In this document: one piece after another, positions 17,829 through 26,178 of the stretch
Layout of the letters: each line of letters begins with the position of its first letter
Position numbering within the stretch: position 1 is the first letter of the stretch
Source of the DNA: CAILZL01 sp050248275
GTDB lineage: Bacteria > Pseudomonadota > Gammaproteobacteria > Steroidobacterales > Steroidobacteraceae
Assembly: GCA_050248275.1 (NCBI GenBank)
Contig: JBFWSR010000009.1
Span: 62,001-126,000 of the forward strand
Length of the DNA: 64,000 bases
Reading direction: 5' to 3'
Program-made: the position numbers and the translations under genes
The notes under the pieces: generated by a model
The model's database searches: none
What the model saw: only the letters and a program-made list of their open reading frames with translations
Told to the model about the DNA's origin: nothing

Positions 17829-17832
17829 TCCG

Positions 17833-19248
17833 ATGACTTTGCCCACTCATTCCGCCACTACGCTTCCGGTGCAGCCCAGTCTTTCCCTCGCGCCCCGCAT
17901 TCGCTCCGCCCTGTTTGAAATCGCCATGAATCAGCCCGAGCAAGCGCCGCGCTGGACCATGTGGACGATTACTGTCTTGTTCTCCTTGCTGGTCTTTTGG
18001 GCCATCTTCGCCAAGCTCGACATCGTGGCAGTGGCAGAAGGCCGGCTCGTCCCTCAAACCTACGTCAAGATTGTCCAGCCCAGCACCGCCGGCATCGTGC
18101 GTGAAATTCTGGTGAAGGAAGGCGATGAGGTTACCCAAGGTCAAGTACTGGCTCGACTCGACCCCACCGAAAACACCGCCGACCGCACCGCCGTCACCCG
18201 CGAGCTGGACATTCAAAAGCTGCAAGTCCGGCGGATTGATGCCGAGTTAGCCAGTCAACCACTCGCCAGACAAGACAGTGACGATGCGCTGCTGTTCGCC
18301 CAAGCCGAAGCCCAGCGCAAATCCCATCGGCAGGCCTATCTCGATTCCGTCGATCAACATCAAGCCGTCAAAGACCGCACGATCAAAGAACTCGCCGCCG
18401 CCAACGAAGTGCTGCGCAAACTGGAACGCACGATGCCCAGTTATCAACGCTCGGCCGAAGCCTATGAAAAACTCGCCAAACAAAAGATGGTAGGCGAACT
18501 ACAAGCCGAAGAAATGCGCCGCGCCGCCATTGAAAACCAGCAAGACCTGCAAGCCCAGCACGCCACGGTATCCAGCCTCGAAGCCACCGTTACCGAGTCC
18601 AAAAAAAGCCTCGCCCAACTAAAGAGTGCCTACGAAAGCGACCTGCACACCTTGCGCATGCAAGCCATCAGCCAGATCAGCCAACTCGAACAACAGCAAA
18701 CCAAAGTTCAATTCCAGCAAAGCAACCTGGAACTCAAAGCCCCGCAAGCCGGAATCGTCAAAGAACTGGCTACCACTACCATCGGCGCCGTAGTGCAACC
18801 CGGCACCGTACTGGTCAGTCTTGTCCCCAAGAACGAACCGCTACTGGCTGAAGTGATGATCGACAACCAGGATATTGGTTTCGTCAAGCCGGGCCAGGAA
18901 GTCAGACTCAAACTCGCTGCGTATCCGTTTCAGCGCTATGGCATGGTCGATGGTGTGGTCAAGACCGTGATTGCGGATTCGCAGCTACAGAACAGTAAGC
19001 AAATCGACAGTCAGAAAATCAATAAAGAAAACCCAAATACAAACACCGAAAGTGGTGTGGCTTCCACGATGACGTTCAAAGCCACCATTGAACTCGGGCG
19101 TCAATCGCTGATGGTCAATGAGTCGTCGCTACCGCTGGCGGCAGGAATGCAGCTGAGTGCGGAGATCATTGAGGGTAAGCGCACGGTCTTGCAGTACCTG
19201 CTGTCCCCTGTGCAGCGAGTCGCTAGCGAGGCCGGGATGGAGCGATGA
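17833..19248 (+). CDS. Type I secretion membrane-fusion protein, HlyD-like
   Basis: 471 residues. A short cytoplasmic N-terminus is followed by one membrane segment (about 48-64, TITVLFSLLVFWAIFA), a lipoyl-like half (VPQTYVKIVQPSTAGIVREILVKEGDEV), a long coiled coil (about 115-300) and the returning lipoyl half and beta-barrel (ELKAPQAGIVKELATTT onward). It ends QYLLSPVQR, typical of HlyD. It should connect the ABC transporter at 14706 to a TolC-like channel. The GAGGGTG upstream is a plausible ribosome site. Confidence 0.88.
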   Translation: MTLPTHSATTLPVQPSLSLAPRIRSALFEIAMNQPEQAPRWTMWTITVLFSLLVFWAIFAKLDIVAVAEGRLVPQTYVKIVQPSTAGIVREILVKEGDEVTQGQVLARLDPTENTADRTAVTRELDIQKLQVRRIDAELASQPLARQDSDDALLFAQAEAQRKSHRQAYLDSVDQHQAVKDRTIKELAAANEVLRKLERTMPSYQRSAEAYEKLAKQKMVGELQAEEMRRAAIENQQDLQAQHATVSSLEATVTESKKSLAQLKSAYESDLHTLRMQAISQISQLEQQQTKVQFQQSNLELKAPQAGIVKELATTTIGAVVQPGTVLVSLVPKNEPLLAEVMIDNQDIGFVKPGQEVRLKLAAYPFQRYGMVDGVVKTVIADSQLQNSKQIDSQKINKENPNTNTESGVASTMTFKATIELGRQSLMVNESSLPLAAGMQLSAEIIEGKRTVLQYLLSPVQRVASEAGMER

Positions 19249-19332
19249 ACTCTATATCAGAGGCGAAACGTCGTAGGTCACACCGTAGTAGGAATTTCTG
19301 GCGACATCAGGCTCGGCGCTCTTATGAAATTC

Positions 19333-19420
19333 AATTCATGCTCAGAAAGCGCATTTTAAGGAGTGGGACGACGATGCGACAACAAACAACATTGACGATG
19401 GGAGGCGAGGAGGGAATGAA
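19333..19420 (+). repeat. Direct repeat copy 1, with a short conserved reading frame
   Basis: Matches 25905-25990; the last 50 bases agree at 45 positions. An ATG at 19374 opens MRQQTTLTMGGEEGM, and the other copy reads MRQRTTLTMGGEEGM with mostly synonymous differences. The wider gap 19249-19545 otherwise holds only an 84-residue frame that starts on the hlyD stop and is not recognisable. Confidence 0.7.
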
Positions 19421-19545
19421 AATTCCAAATGAGCTTGGCTTGATTCGGTGGCTTGATAAAAATACCGAATTACCGAAACCCGGCACTGTGCTCCGATAGC
19501 CGGAATTTTTAATGGTTGGATCACCCTTATTTATCGGAGCTAAAG

Positions 19546-19974
19546 ATGAGACGCAATATTCTTATGAAACAAATCCTATGTGTGCTTTTCGTGTTGCTTT
19601 CAATGACTCCAGTTGCTTTTGCTGACAGCGACCCCTGCGAAAAAACAGTAACCGACAACGAAATAAACGCTTGTGCTAAAGCTAGGTTAGATACAGCAGA
19701 TCAGAAGCTTAATGATACCTATAAGCAACTGATGAGTTTTCTTAGCCAGCCCGATTATAGAGGCAGAAGCAATGAATTTGCCAAGAAAAATCTTATTAAA
19801 GCGCAGCGTCATTGGATAAATTTAAGAGATGTTGATTGCGATGTAGTGTCGTTCCTGAATTCAGAGGGGACCATTCGTACGTATTTACATCTCCAGTGCA
19901 AAGTAGAGATGACCCTGCAGCGAGAAAGTCATCTTAGAACTTGGTTTTTACAAGATTTCATTAAGGCTCGGTAA
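19546..19974 (+). CDS. Exported LprI-like lysozyme-inhibitor domain protein
   Basis: 142 residues from the ATG at 19546 with GGAG 6 bases upstream. A signal peptide (KQILCVLFVLLSMTPVAFA) precedes a mature domain with four cysteines. The pattern C...C...AD.KLN.TY..L...........K.L..AQ..WI..RD..C......C fits the LprI/DUF1311 family, whose member LprI inhibits lysozyme. It ends 18 bases before the RTX gene that begins with a lysozyme-like domain, so periplasmic self-protection is the natural hypothesis. The inhibitory role here is inference. Confidence 0.75.
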   Translation: MRRNILMKQILCVLFVLLSMTPVAFADSDPCEKTVTDNEINACAKARLDTADQKLNDTYKQLMSFLSQPDYRGRSNEFAKKNLIKAQRHWINLRDVDCDVVSFLNSEGTIRTYLHLQCKVEMTLQRESHLRTWFLQDFIKAR

Positions 19975-19992
19975 TATTCAGGAGGTAGTGTC

Positions 19993-22900
19993 ATGGTGTT
20001 CAGCGCTAGGAATGATGGAGACTTTTATACCAATTTTCGTTTGCAAATCATTGGTAATGAGAATTCCGTTGCGACGGTATATCAGCCTAACGATCATGTT
20101 CCGACCATTGGATATGGTTATACATTCATTCGACTCGGTAGAGATGCGCTGGGTAATCCAACATGGGCACTGTATGAGAATCTGGATGCCGATATGGCTG
20201 CGATTGGTCGAACATTGACGACACCACAACGAACCACGCTTAATCAAATCGTGCAGGCGAGAAACAGCGGACAGAATGCTACGGCTGATACGTTGATTGC
20301 TCAATTCAGTGCCCAATTCGGCGCTATCACGACCAATAATGGCGGGAATGCGGATACTCTTTTTCAGCGTGAAGTGGATCAACAGGGTTTATATATGCGG
20401 GCCCAATTCCGTGCTGTCATCGGTACTGCGGCCGGTACCACGCTATACAATAGCCTGAATGGCACGGTAGAAAAGCGCGCGCTGCTGGACATCGCGTACT
20501 TCAGAGGCGCTGGAAAAATAAATGCCAATTTGATTCGTGCGCTAAATGATCAGAATCGTGCTGAAGCGTGGTTTCAGATTCGTTACAACGAATTGCCACC
20601 TGATCCCGATCCCGGTCACAGTCTTCGACTTTACAGAGACGCCGACCTATTCGGTTTATATGACACCACTGGCGGCGCCAACGTTGTTTCAACAGAGGAT
20701 GAGTCCAAGCAGACTTATAAAATGCTCACATCGCATAGGGATGTAATTAACGCCTACGAGATTTCGCATCCTCATCCTGTCGATGGTCAGTCTTTAACTG
20801 ACGCTCTCACCCCTGCACGCGACGCCTTCATCGGCTGGGTCAACAGTGCGCAGTTGTTAGAAGGTCAGCCTAACTTGGTGGCTGGTAGTTGGAACCCCGC
20901 CGCAATCTATTACAACCCTGCTGCAACAACGCTTGATGCACGCGGCGATGATGGCAAAGCCAATAATCTGGAAAAGAGTTTACTGGTTGGCAGTGACGGA
21001 GCGGATGTGATCTGGGCGGGCGCAGGTGATGACGTACTCATCGGCGGTGCGGGTGGCGACACGCTCAATGGCGGCGCCGGTGCGGACGTCTTGATCGGTG
21101 GCACCGGCTTCATGGATGTGCTGTCCGGCGGCGCAGGCAATGACACCTACGTGTTCAAGAGTGGTGACGGCATCGACAAGATCGTCGGTGACGCAACGCA
21201 AGGGAACAATGGCGACGATGACGGCAAGATTGTCTACGATGGCATCACGCTCACCGGCACGAACGCGAAGAGCGTGATTGATTTTCGGTATGGTAATAAT
21301 CCTGCGTGGGAATGGGGGGAAGGTGGACAAAGCTTTCATGCCAAGTTGGTGGATGGCGATCTCACCAGCGGCGGTACGTTGCGTGTTGCCAAGGGCAGTG
21401 GTGGAGATTTTGGCACGGACTACATCGACATTAAGAATTTCAAAACGAATGATCTAGGGTTGGGTCTCGTAGAGAACAAACAAAACGCCCTGACCACCGG
21501 CGATGTGTCGCACAATGTCTTTGGTATTCCCAACTACACACCGGGCACCGGCAACGCCAACCTGCCGGAAGGTCCCGGCCTGACGCTGGCATGGAACGGC
21601 AACTACGCTGCGAGCATGGGCAGTACGTTGACGCTAACCGCGAGCGATCCGGTGCTGGCCGCCCAATATCTGGGAGCGACGTTGGGTGACAGCACGGTGG
21701 GTTTCAACGCCGATGGCACGTTGACCATCAACCTCACGTCGGGCCGGACACAACAGGTGTTCTCGTTACGCACGCTGGGCGATGTAGATACGAACAGCAA
21801 CTTCACGCTCACCGCTACGGTGAAGGACGTGAATGGTAATACGGTCGGCAGCGCCGCGAGCTTGAATGTCGCCTTGAACGCCACCACTGAGCTGACCAGC
21901 AGCAACGCTGATACCAACTACTTTGTGACGCCGACGGATGGTAACCCCGCCGTGATCTACTGGGCGACGGACGGCAGCTGGGGGCCGTATGAAGGGCCTG
22001 ATTATTGGGAATCCGACCTGCGTACCCGCTCGACCAGATGGGCTCAGGGTTATCCGGGTACCGAGTACGAAAGCGAGTTCATCGACCGCAGCCAGACTTA
22101 CAACGTGGAATTTGCGGCCACCAGGCCGCTTTTGACCACGGCTGGTTTGGGTGACAGTTATCTCGTCGGCTCGAACTATCGGGACGTGATGACCGCAGGA
22201 TTTTTGGCGCAGTACGATGCGAACAATGGCCTGCTGCCCGGGCTGAGCAGCGGCACCGTCGGCGACAACGACACCTTGATCGGCGGGTTGGGTGACGACG
22301 TGCTGCAAACCAACGGCGGCGATGATCGCTCGTATGGTGGCGATGGCAATGACCTGCTCATCGACACGCCGATCATCAGTTCGGCCTACGCGATCACCGA
22401 CTGGGCGGATCGCACCTGGCTGAATACGCCGGGTCACACGAACAACGACCAACTGTATGGCGAAGCAGGTAACGACCAGATCGTCGCCGGCGGCGGCAAC
22501 GCCTTGCTGGATGGCGGCACTGGCAATGACGAGCTGTATGGAGGCGATGATGATGACACGCTGCTAGGTGGCGACGGCGACGACATCTTGTGGGGCGATA
22601 GTCGGCAGATCAATGAACTATGGCTGGTGGCCAATGGCGTGTTGTACGACCCAGCGTTGCTTGCGCCCGGATTGAAATTGTACGAGGCCGGAGCCATTGA
22701 CGAGGCCGCCACAGCGCCGGGCAAAGACTTTCTGGACGGTGGCGATGGCAATGACACCTTACGCGGCGGCGGCAACAGCGATGTGTTGTATGGCGGTGCG
22801 GGGAATGATTCTTTAGTGGGCGACGATGCCGCACATGAAGAAACTGCGGGTGATGATTACCTGAATAGCGAAGATGGCAACGACACGTTGTATGGTGAAG

Positions 22901-25851
22901 CTGGGGCCGATACGTTGATTGGCGGCGCTGGCGATGACCAACTCATGGGAGATGGCTTAACGACGACTGCGGCTAATCAGGGTAATGACTTTTTGGATGG
23001 CGGCTTGGGCAATGACACCCTCTGGGGTAATGGCGGCGCCGACACCCTGTTAGGGGGCGATGGCAATGACTATTTGGAAGGCGACTATTCAACGACGCCT
23101 ACTAGCGTGCAGGGCAACGACTATCTCGACGGCGGTGCTGGTACCGATACGCTGTCGGGCGGCGACGGCGATGACTATCTGCAAGGTGATTCGTCCAGCA
23201 CGCCCGCTGCCGATCAAGCGGCCGATTATCTCGATGGTGGTGCGGGCAACGATGTACTGATCGGCGACGGCGGCGCAGACACATTGCTGGGCGGTGCTGG
23301 CGACGATCAGCTAGACGGCGATTCAAGTGTGACGCCGGTCGGTGTTCAGGGCGATGACTATCTCGACGGGGGCGAAGGCAATGATGTGCTGTTCGGTTGG
23401 GGTGGCAATGACACGCTCATCGGTGGCAGCGGCAACGATACCTTCGATGGTGGCGCGGGCAACGACACCATCGTGGCCGGTGGCGGCAATGCGTTGCTGG
23501 ACGGTGGTGCGGGTGCGGACGAACTGTACGCCGGCCAGGACGACGACACATTGCTGGGTGGCGATGGCGACGATGTGTTGTGGGGCGATGGGCAGCAGGC
23601 GCGGATGGATGTCGACACCGGCACGGGACCACTCGGTTACACCGACGCCTGGAGCAACTATAACGGCTGGTTACTCGGCTGGGTGCAGCCTGCGTTAGCT
23701 GATCCAAACGTCAAGGCGTACAACTGGGGCACGACACTGACCGACACCTTGACGGGTGTTAGCACCACCTACCAATGGCAAGGCATCGTTGAAGCGATTA
23801 CCTACACCGGCAAAGATTTCCTGGACGGTGGCAATGGCAATGATGAACTACGCGGTGGCGGCAATAGCGATGTGTTGTATGGCGGCGCGGGGAATGACTC
23901 ATTGGTAGGTGATGATGCCGCACATGAAGAAACGGCAGGTGATGACTATCTGAATGGCGAAGATGGCAACGACACGTTGTATGGCGAAGCTGGGGCCGAT
24001 ACGTTGATTGGCGGCGCTGGCGATGACCAACTCATGGGAGATGGTTTAACCACTACTTCGGCCAAGCAAGGCAATGACTTCCTGGATGGGGGAGCCGGTG
24101 CCGACACCCTCTGGGGCAATGGCGGTGCCGACACGTTGTTGGGTGGCGATGGCAATGATTATCTGGAAGGCGACTATTCAACTACGCCAATCAGTGTACA
24201 GGGCAATGACTATCTCGATGGCGGTGCGGGCGACGACACGCTGCTCGGTGATGGTGGCTCCGATACCTTGGTGGGTGGCACAGGATTGGATCACCTGTAT
24301 GGCGGCGCGGGTGCCGATACGCTGTCGGGTGGTGATGGCGATGATTATCTGCAAGGCGATTCTTCAAGCACAGCGGCCAGCGATCAAGCGGCTGATTATC
24401 TCGACGGCGGCGCGGGTAATGATGTGCTGATCGGCGATGGGGGTGCGGATACGTTGTTGGGCGGTGCAGGTGACGATCAACTGGATGGCGATTCGAGTGC
24501 TACGCCGGTCAGTGTTCAAGGCGATGACTATGTGGACGGCGGCGATGGCAATGATGTGTTGTTCGGTTGGGGCGGCAATGACACCCTCATCGGCGGTGCT
24601 GGAAATGACACCTTCGATGGCGGTGACGGCGACGACATTCTGGATGGCGGAAATGGCAATGATGTGATCTATGGCGGCGCGGGCAACGACACAATTTACG
24701 CAGGTGCTGGCACGGACTACCTGAGCGGCGACGCCGGTAACGATACGTACATATTCAGTGGCAGCGAATTACAGCCAGAAAATGGGTTTATTGACTCAGT
24801 CGTCGATACACAAGGCAACGATGCCATTGTATTTCGCGATGGGTTGGCCCTGAGTGAAGTGGATTACGTTGCAACATCTGGCAGCTCTGTGCAGATCGGC
24901 ACGGCAGCAGGCGATCGGCGTTTGTCGATTGCCAGCTCCAATATAAACCTGCAGTTCAGCGACGGCCAAGCGCTGACACTGTCGCAGCTGGTCGGTCAAC
25001 GCCGTCAAGGTGCAGTGAACGTTACCAGCACTACCGCGAATACCGTCACCTTGGGTGGCTACGATAACGACTCGATCACCGCGTTGGGCGCGAACGCCAC
25101 CCTCTCGGGTGGATCGGGCAATGACCAACTCATCGGATCGTCATCTGAGAGCACGACTTTCTTGTACAGCTGGGGCGATAACAACGACTCGCTCGGCGAC
25201 CACAGTACGCAGGCGGCCGATGGTAGTGGGCCAATCAATACCTTGATGTTGTCGGACATCAATCTGGCCAACCTCAAGATTCAAGATCGTGATGGCCAGC
25301 GGTTCCTGATCGTCGATAGCGATGGCTCATTGCAGGTTGGGTCAGCGACCGCTGATGTGGTGGGTGATCGCGTGTTGGATCGAATCCAGTTTGCCGATGG
25401 CTCGGTAAAGACCTGGGCGGAAGTGGTGGCGGCACTGGGAGTGGAGGTGTTGGGCACCAGTACGGGATCGCCTGCCACAATCAGCGGCACGAATGCCAAC
25501 GATCGTATTGTGGGCGGTGCAGATGACGAAACCATCAGCACTGGTGCTGGCGACGACCAACTCATGGGCGATGGCTTAACCACCACTGCGGCCAAACAAG
25601 GCAATGATTTTCTGGATGGGGGCTTAGGTAATGACACCCTCTGGGGTAATGGCGGCTCTGATACGTTGCTCGGCGGCGATGGCAATGACTATTTGGAAGG
25701 TGACTATTCAACAACTCCTATCAGCGTGCAGGGCAATGACTATCTCGATGGTGGCGCGGATGACGACACCTTGATGAGTGGTACCGGCGATGACATTCTC
25801 AGTGGCAGTACGGCGAACGACAGCGGCTTTGACTACCTGCTCGCTGCATGA
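19993..25851 (+). CDS. RTX protein with N-terminal lysozyme-like (GH24-type) domain
   Basis: 1952 residues; AGGAGGT precedes the ATG. Residues about 12-200 resemble phage-type lysozymes: Glu23, Tyr30 and Thr38-Ile-Gly are spaced as in T4 lysozyme, and a later RALLDIAYFRGAGK...RALNDQNRAEAW segment fits the second half. The usual catalytic Asp position is Pro32, with Asp34 two residues on. Then come RTX nonapeptides (about 331-390), a cadherin/Ig-like stretch (516-630), a long RTX block (760-1590) with a ~1-kb internal duplication, a haemolysin-related segment (1590-1840) and final RTX repeats. No signal peptide: export by the type I system upstream is expected. The C-terminus ends abruptly after SGFDYLLAA, unlike the other RTX protein. 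Confidence 0.82.
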   Translation: MVFSARNDGDFYTNFRLQIIGNENSVATVYQPNDHVPTIGYGYTFIRLGRDALGNPTWALYENLDADMAAIGRTLTTPQRTTLNQIVQARNSGQNATADTLIAQFSAQFGAITTNNGGNADTLFQREVDQQGLYMRAQFRAVIGTAAGTTLYNSLNGTVEKRALLDIAYFRGAGKINANLIRALNDQNRAEAWFQIRYNELPPDPDPGHSLRLYRDADLFGLYDTTGGANVVSTEDESKQTYKMLTSHRDVINAYEISHPHPVDGQSLTDALTPARDAFIGWVNSAQLLEGQPNLVAGSWNPAAIYYNPAATTLDARGDDGKANNLEKSLLVGSDGADVIWAGAGDDVLIGGAGGDTLNGGAGADVLIGGTGFMDVLSGGAGNDTYVFKSGDGIDKIVGDATQGNNGDDDGKIVYDGITLTGTNAKSVIDFRYGNNPAWEWGEGGQSFHAKLVDGDLTSGGTLRVAKGSGGDFGTDYIDIKNFKTNDLGLGLVENKQNALTTGDVSHNVFGIPNYTPGTGNANLPEGPGLTLAWNGNYAASMGSTLTLTASDPVLAAQYLGATLGDSTVGFNADGTLTINLTSGRTQQVFSLRTLGDVDTNSNFTLTATVKDVNGNTVGSAASLNVALNATTELTSSNADTNYFVTPTDGNPAVIYWATDGSWGPYEGPDYWESDLRTRSTRWAQGYPGTEYESEFIDRSQTYNVEFAATRPLLTTAGLGDSYLVGSNYRDVMTAGFLAQYDANNGLLPGLSSGTVGDNDTLIGGLGDDVLQTNGGDDRSYGGDGNDLLIDTPIISSAYAITDWADRTWLNTPGHTNNDQLYGEAGNDQIVAGGGNALLDGGTGNDELYGGDDDDTLLGGDGDDILWGDSRQINELWLVANGVLYDPALLAPGLKLYEAGAIDEAATAPGKDFLDGGDGNDTLRGGGNSDVLYGGAGNDSLVGDDAAHEETAGDDYLNSEDGNDTLYGEAGADTLIGGAGDDQLMGDGLTTTAANQGNDFLDGGLGNDTLWGNGGADTLLGGDGNDYLEGDYSTTPTSVQGNDYLDGGAGTDTLSGGDGDDYLQGDSSSTPAADQAADYLDGGAGNDVLIGDGGADTLLGGAGDDQLDGDSSVTPVGVQGDDYLDGGEGNDVLFGWGGNDTLIGGSGNDTFDGGAGNDTIVAGGGNALLDGGAGADELYAGQDDDTLLGGDGDDVLWGDGQQARMDVDTGTGPLGYTDAWSNYNGWLLGWVQPALADPNVKAYNWGTTLTDTLTGVSTTYQWQGIVEAITYTGKDFLDGGNGNDELRGGGNSDVLYGGAGNDSLVGDDAAHEETAGDDYLNGEDGNDTLYGEAGADTLIGGAGDDQLMGDGLTTTSAKQGNDFLDGGAGADTLWGNGGADTLLGGDGNDYLEGDYSTTPISVQGNDYLDGGAGDDTLLGDGGSDTLVGGTGLDHLYGGAGADTLSGGDGDDYLQGDSSSTAASDQAADYLDGGAGNDVLIGDGGADTLLGGAGDDQLDGDSSATPVSVQGDDYVDGGDGNDVLFGWGGNDTLIGGAGNDTFDGGDGDDILDGGNGNDVIYGGAGNDTIYAGAGTDYLSGDAGNDTYIFSGSELQPENGFIDSVVDTQGNDAIVFRDGLALSEVDYVATSGSSVQIGTAAGDRRLSIASSNINLQFSDGQALTLSQLVGQRRQGAVNVTSTTANTVTLGGYDNDSITALGANATLSGGSGNDQLIGSSSESTTFLYSWGDNNDSLGDHSTQAADGSGPINTLMLSDINLANLKIQDRDGQRFLIVDSDGSLQVGSATADVVGDRVLDRIQFADGSVKTWAEVVAALGVEVLGTSTGSPATISGTNANDRIVGGADDETISTGAGDDQLMGDGLTTTAAKQGNDFLDGGLGNDTLWGNGGSDTLLGGDGNDYLEGDYSTTPISVQGNDYLDGGADDDTLMSGTGDDILSGSTANDSGFDYLLAA
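22480..24620 (+). repeat. Large in-frame tandem duplication inside the RTX gene
   Basis: The segment beginning IVAGGGNALLDGG at 22480 recurs at 23470, 990 bases later, with near-identical order of RTX motifs (GNSDVLYGGAGNDSLVGDDA, LMGDGLTTT, YLEGDYSTTP, LQGDSSST, VLFGWGGND). Unit 2 has an extra ~25-residue insert near 24235-24300. A third partial copy lies at 25540-25780. Confidence 0.85.
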
Positions 25852-25904
25852 CAAATGCAATGCGGAAATGAAGTTCACTTGCGCTTGACGCTGTAACAAA
25901 AGCT

Positions 25905-25990
25905 AATTCACACTCAGACAAAGCATTAAGGATTGGGATGACGATGCGACAACGAACAACACTAACGATGGGAGGCGAAGAAGGAATGAA
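25905..25990 (+). repeat. Direct repeat copy 2
   Basis: Same element as at 19333-19420; the two copies bracket the inhibitor and lysozyme-RTX genes. ATG at 25944 opens MRQRTTLTMGGEEGM followed by an unrelated short tail. Confidence 0.7.
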
Positions 25991-26051
25991 TACTTCAACT
26001 TACGCAAACACCTGCGGATCGACGGCCCGGCACCATTTCCGATTATCTAGC

Positions 26052-26178
26052 CGCTGAACTAGGCATGCTCACGGTGACCGTGTAAGCAGATCAATGCATA
26101 CAATGCGGCGAATGAAGATAAGTATGACTATTTGTACTGCATGAAAAATGTGCTGCTCAATATCAAGAGGCATGACCA
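26052..26178 (+). pseudogene. Decayed 3' end of a lipase gene
   Basis: The bases align with the 3' end of the orphan lipase gene and the gap after it (28145-28271). Shared stretches encode YLAAxLGM and later CATACAATGCGGCGAATGA-like bases, then the same lead-in to the next gene (AAGAGGCATGACCAATGAG against AAGAGGAATGATCAATGAG). Frame stops break it. It implies a third lipase copy once stood here. Confidence 0.65.

Larger units (their letters stand above)
25852..26178. other. Scar between cassettes: repeat copy plus lipase tail
   Basis: 327 bases without an intact gene. 25905-25990 is direct-repeat copy 2 (compare 19333-19420), and 26052-26178 is a lipase-gene remnant. The junction at about 25991-26050 is not recognisable. 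Confidence 0.7.

Noticed and set aside
16943..17836. 297-residue plus-strand frame between the exporter genes
   Set aside because: It is the antisense of the vapC/vapB-like genes, which have recognisable motifs and ribosome sites.
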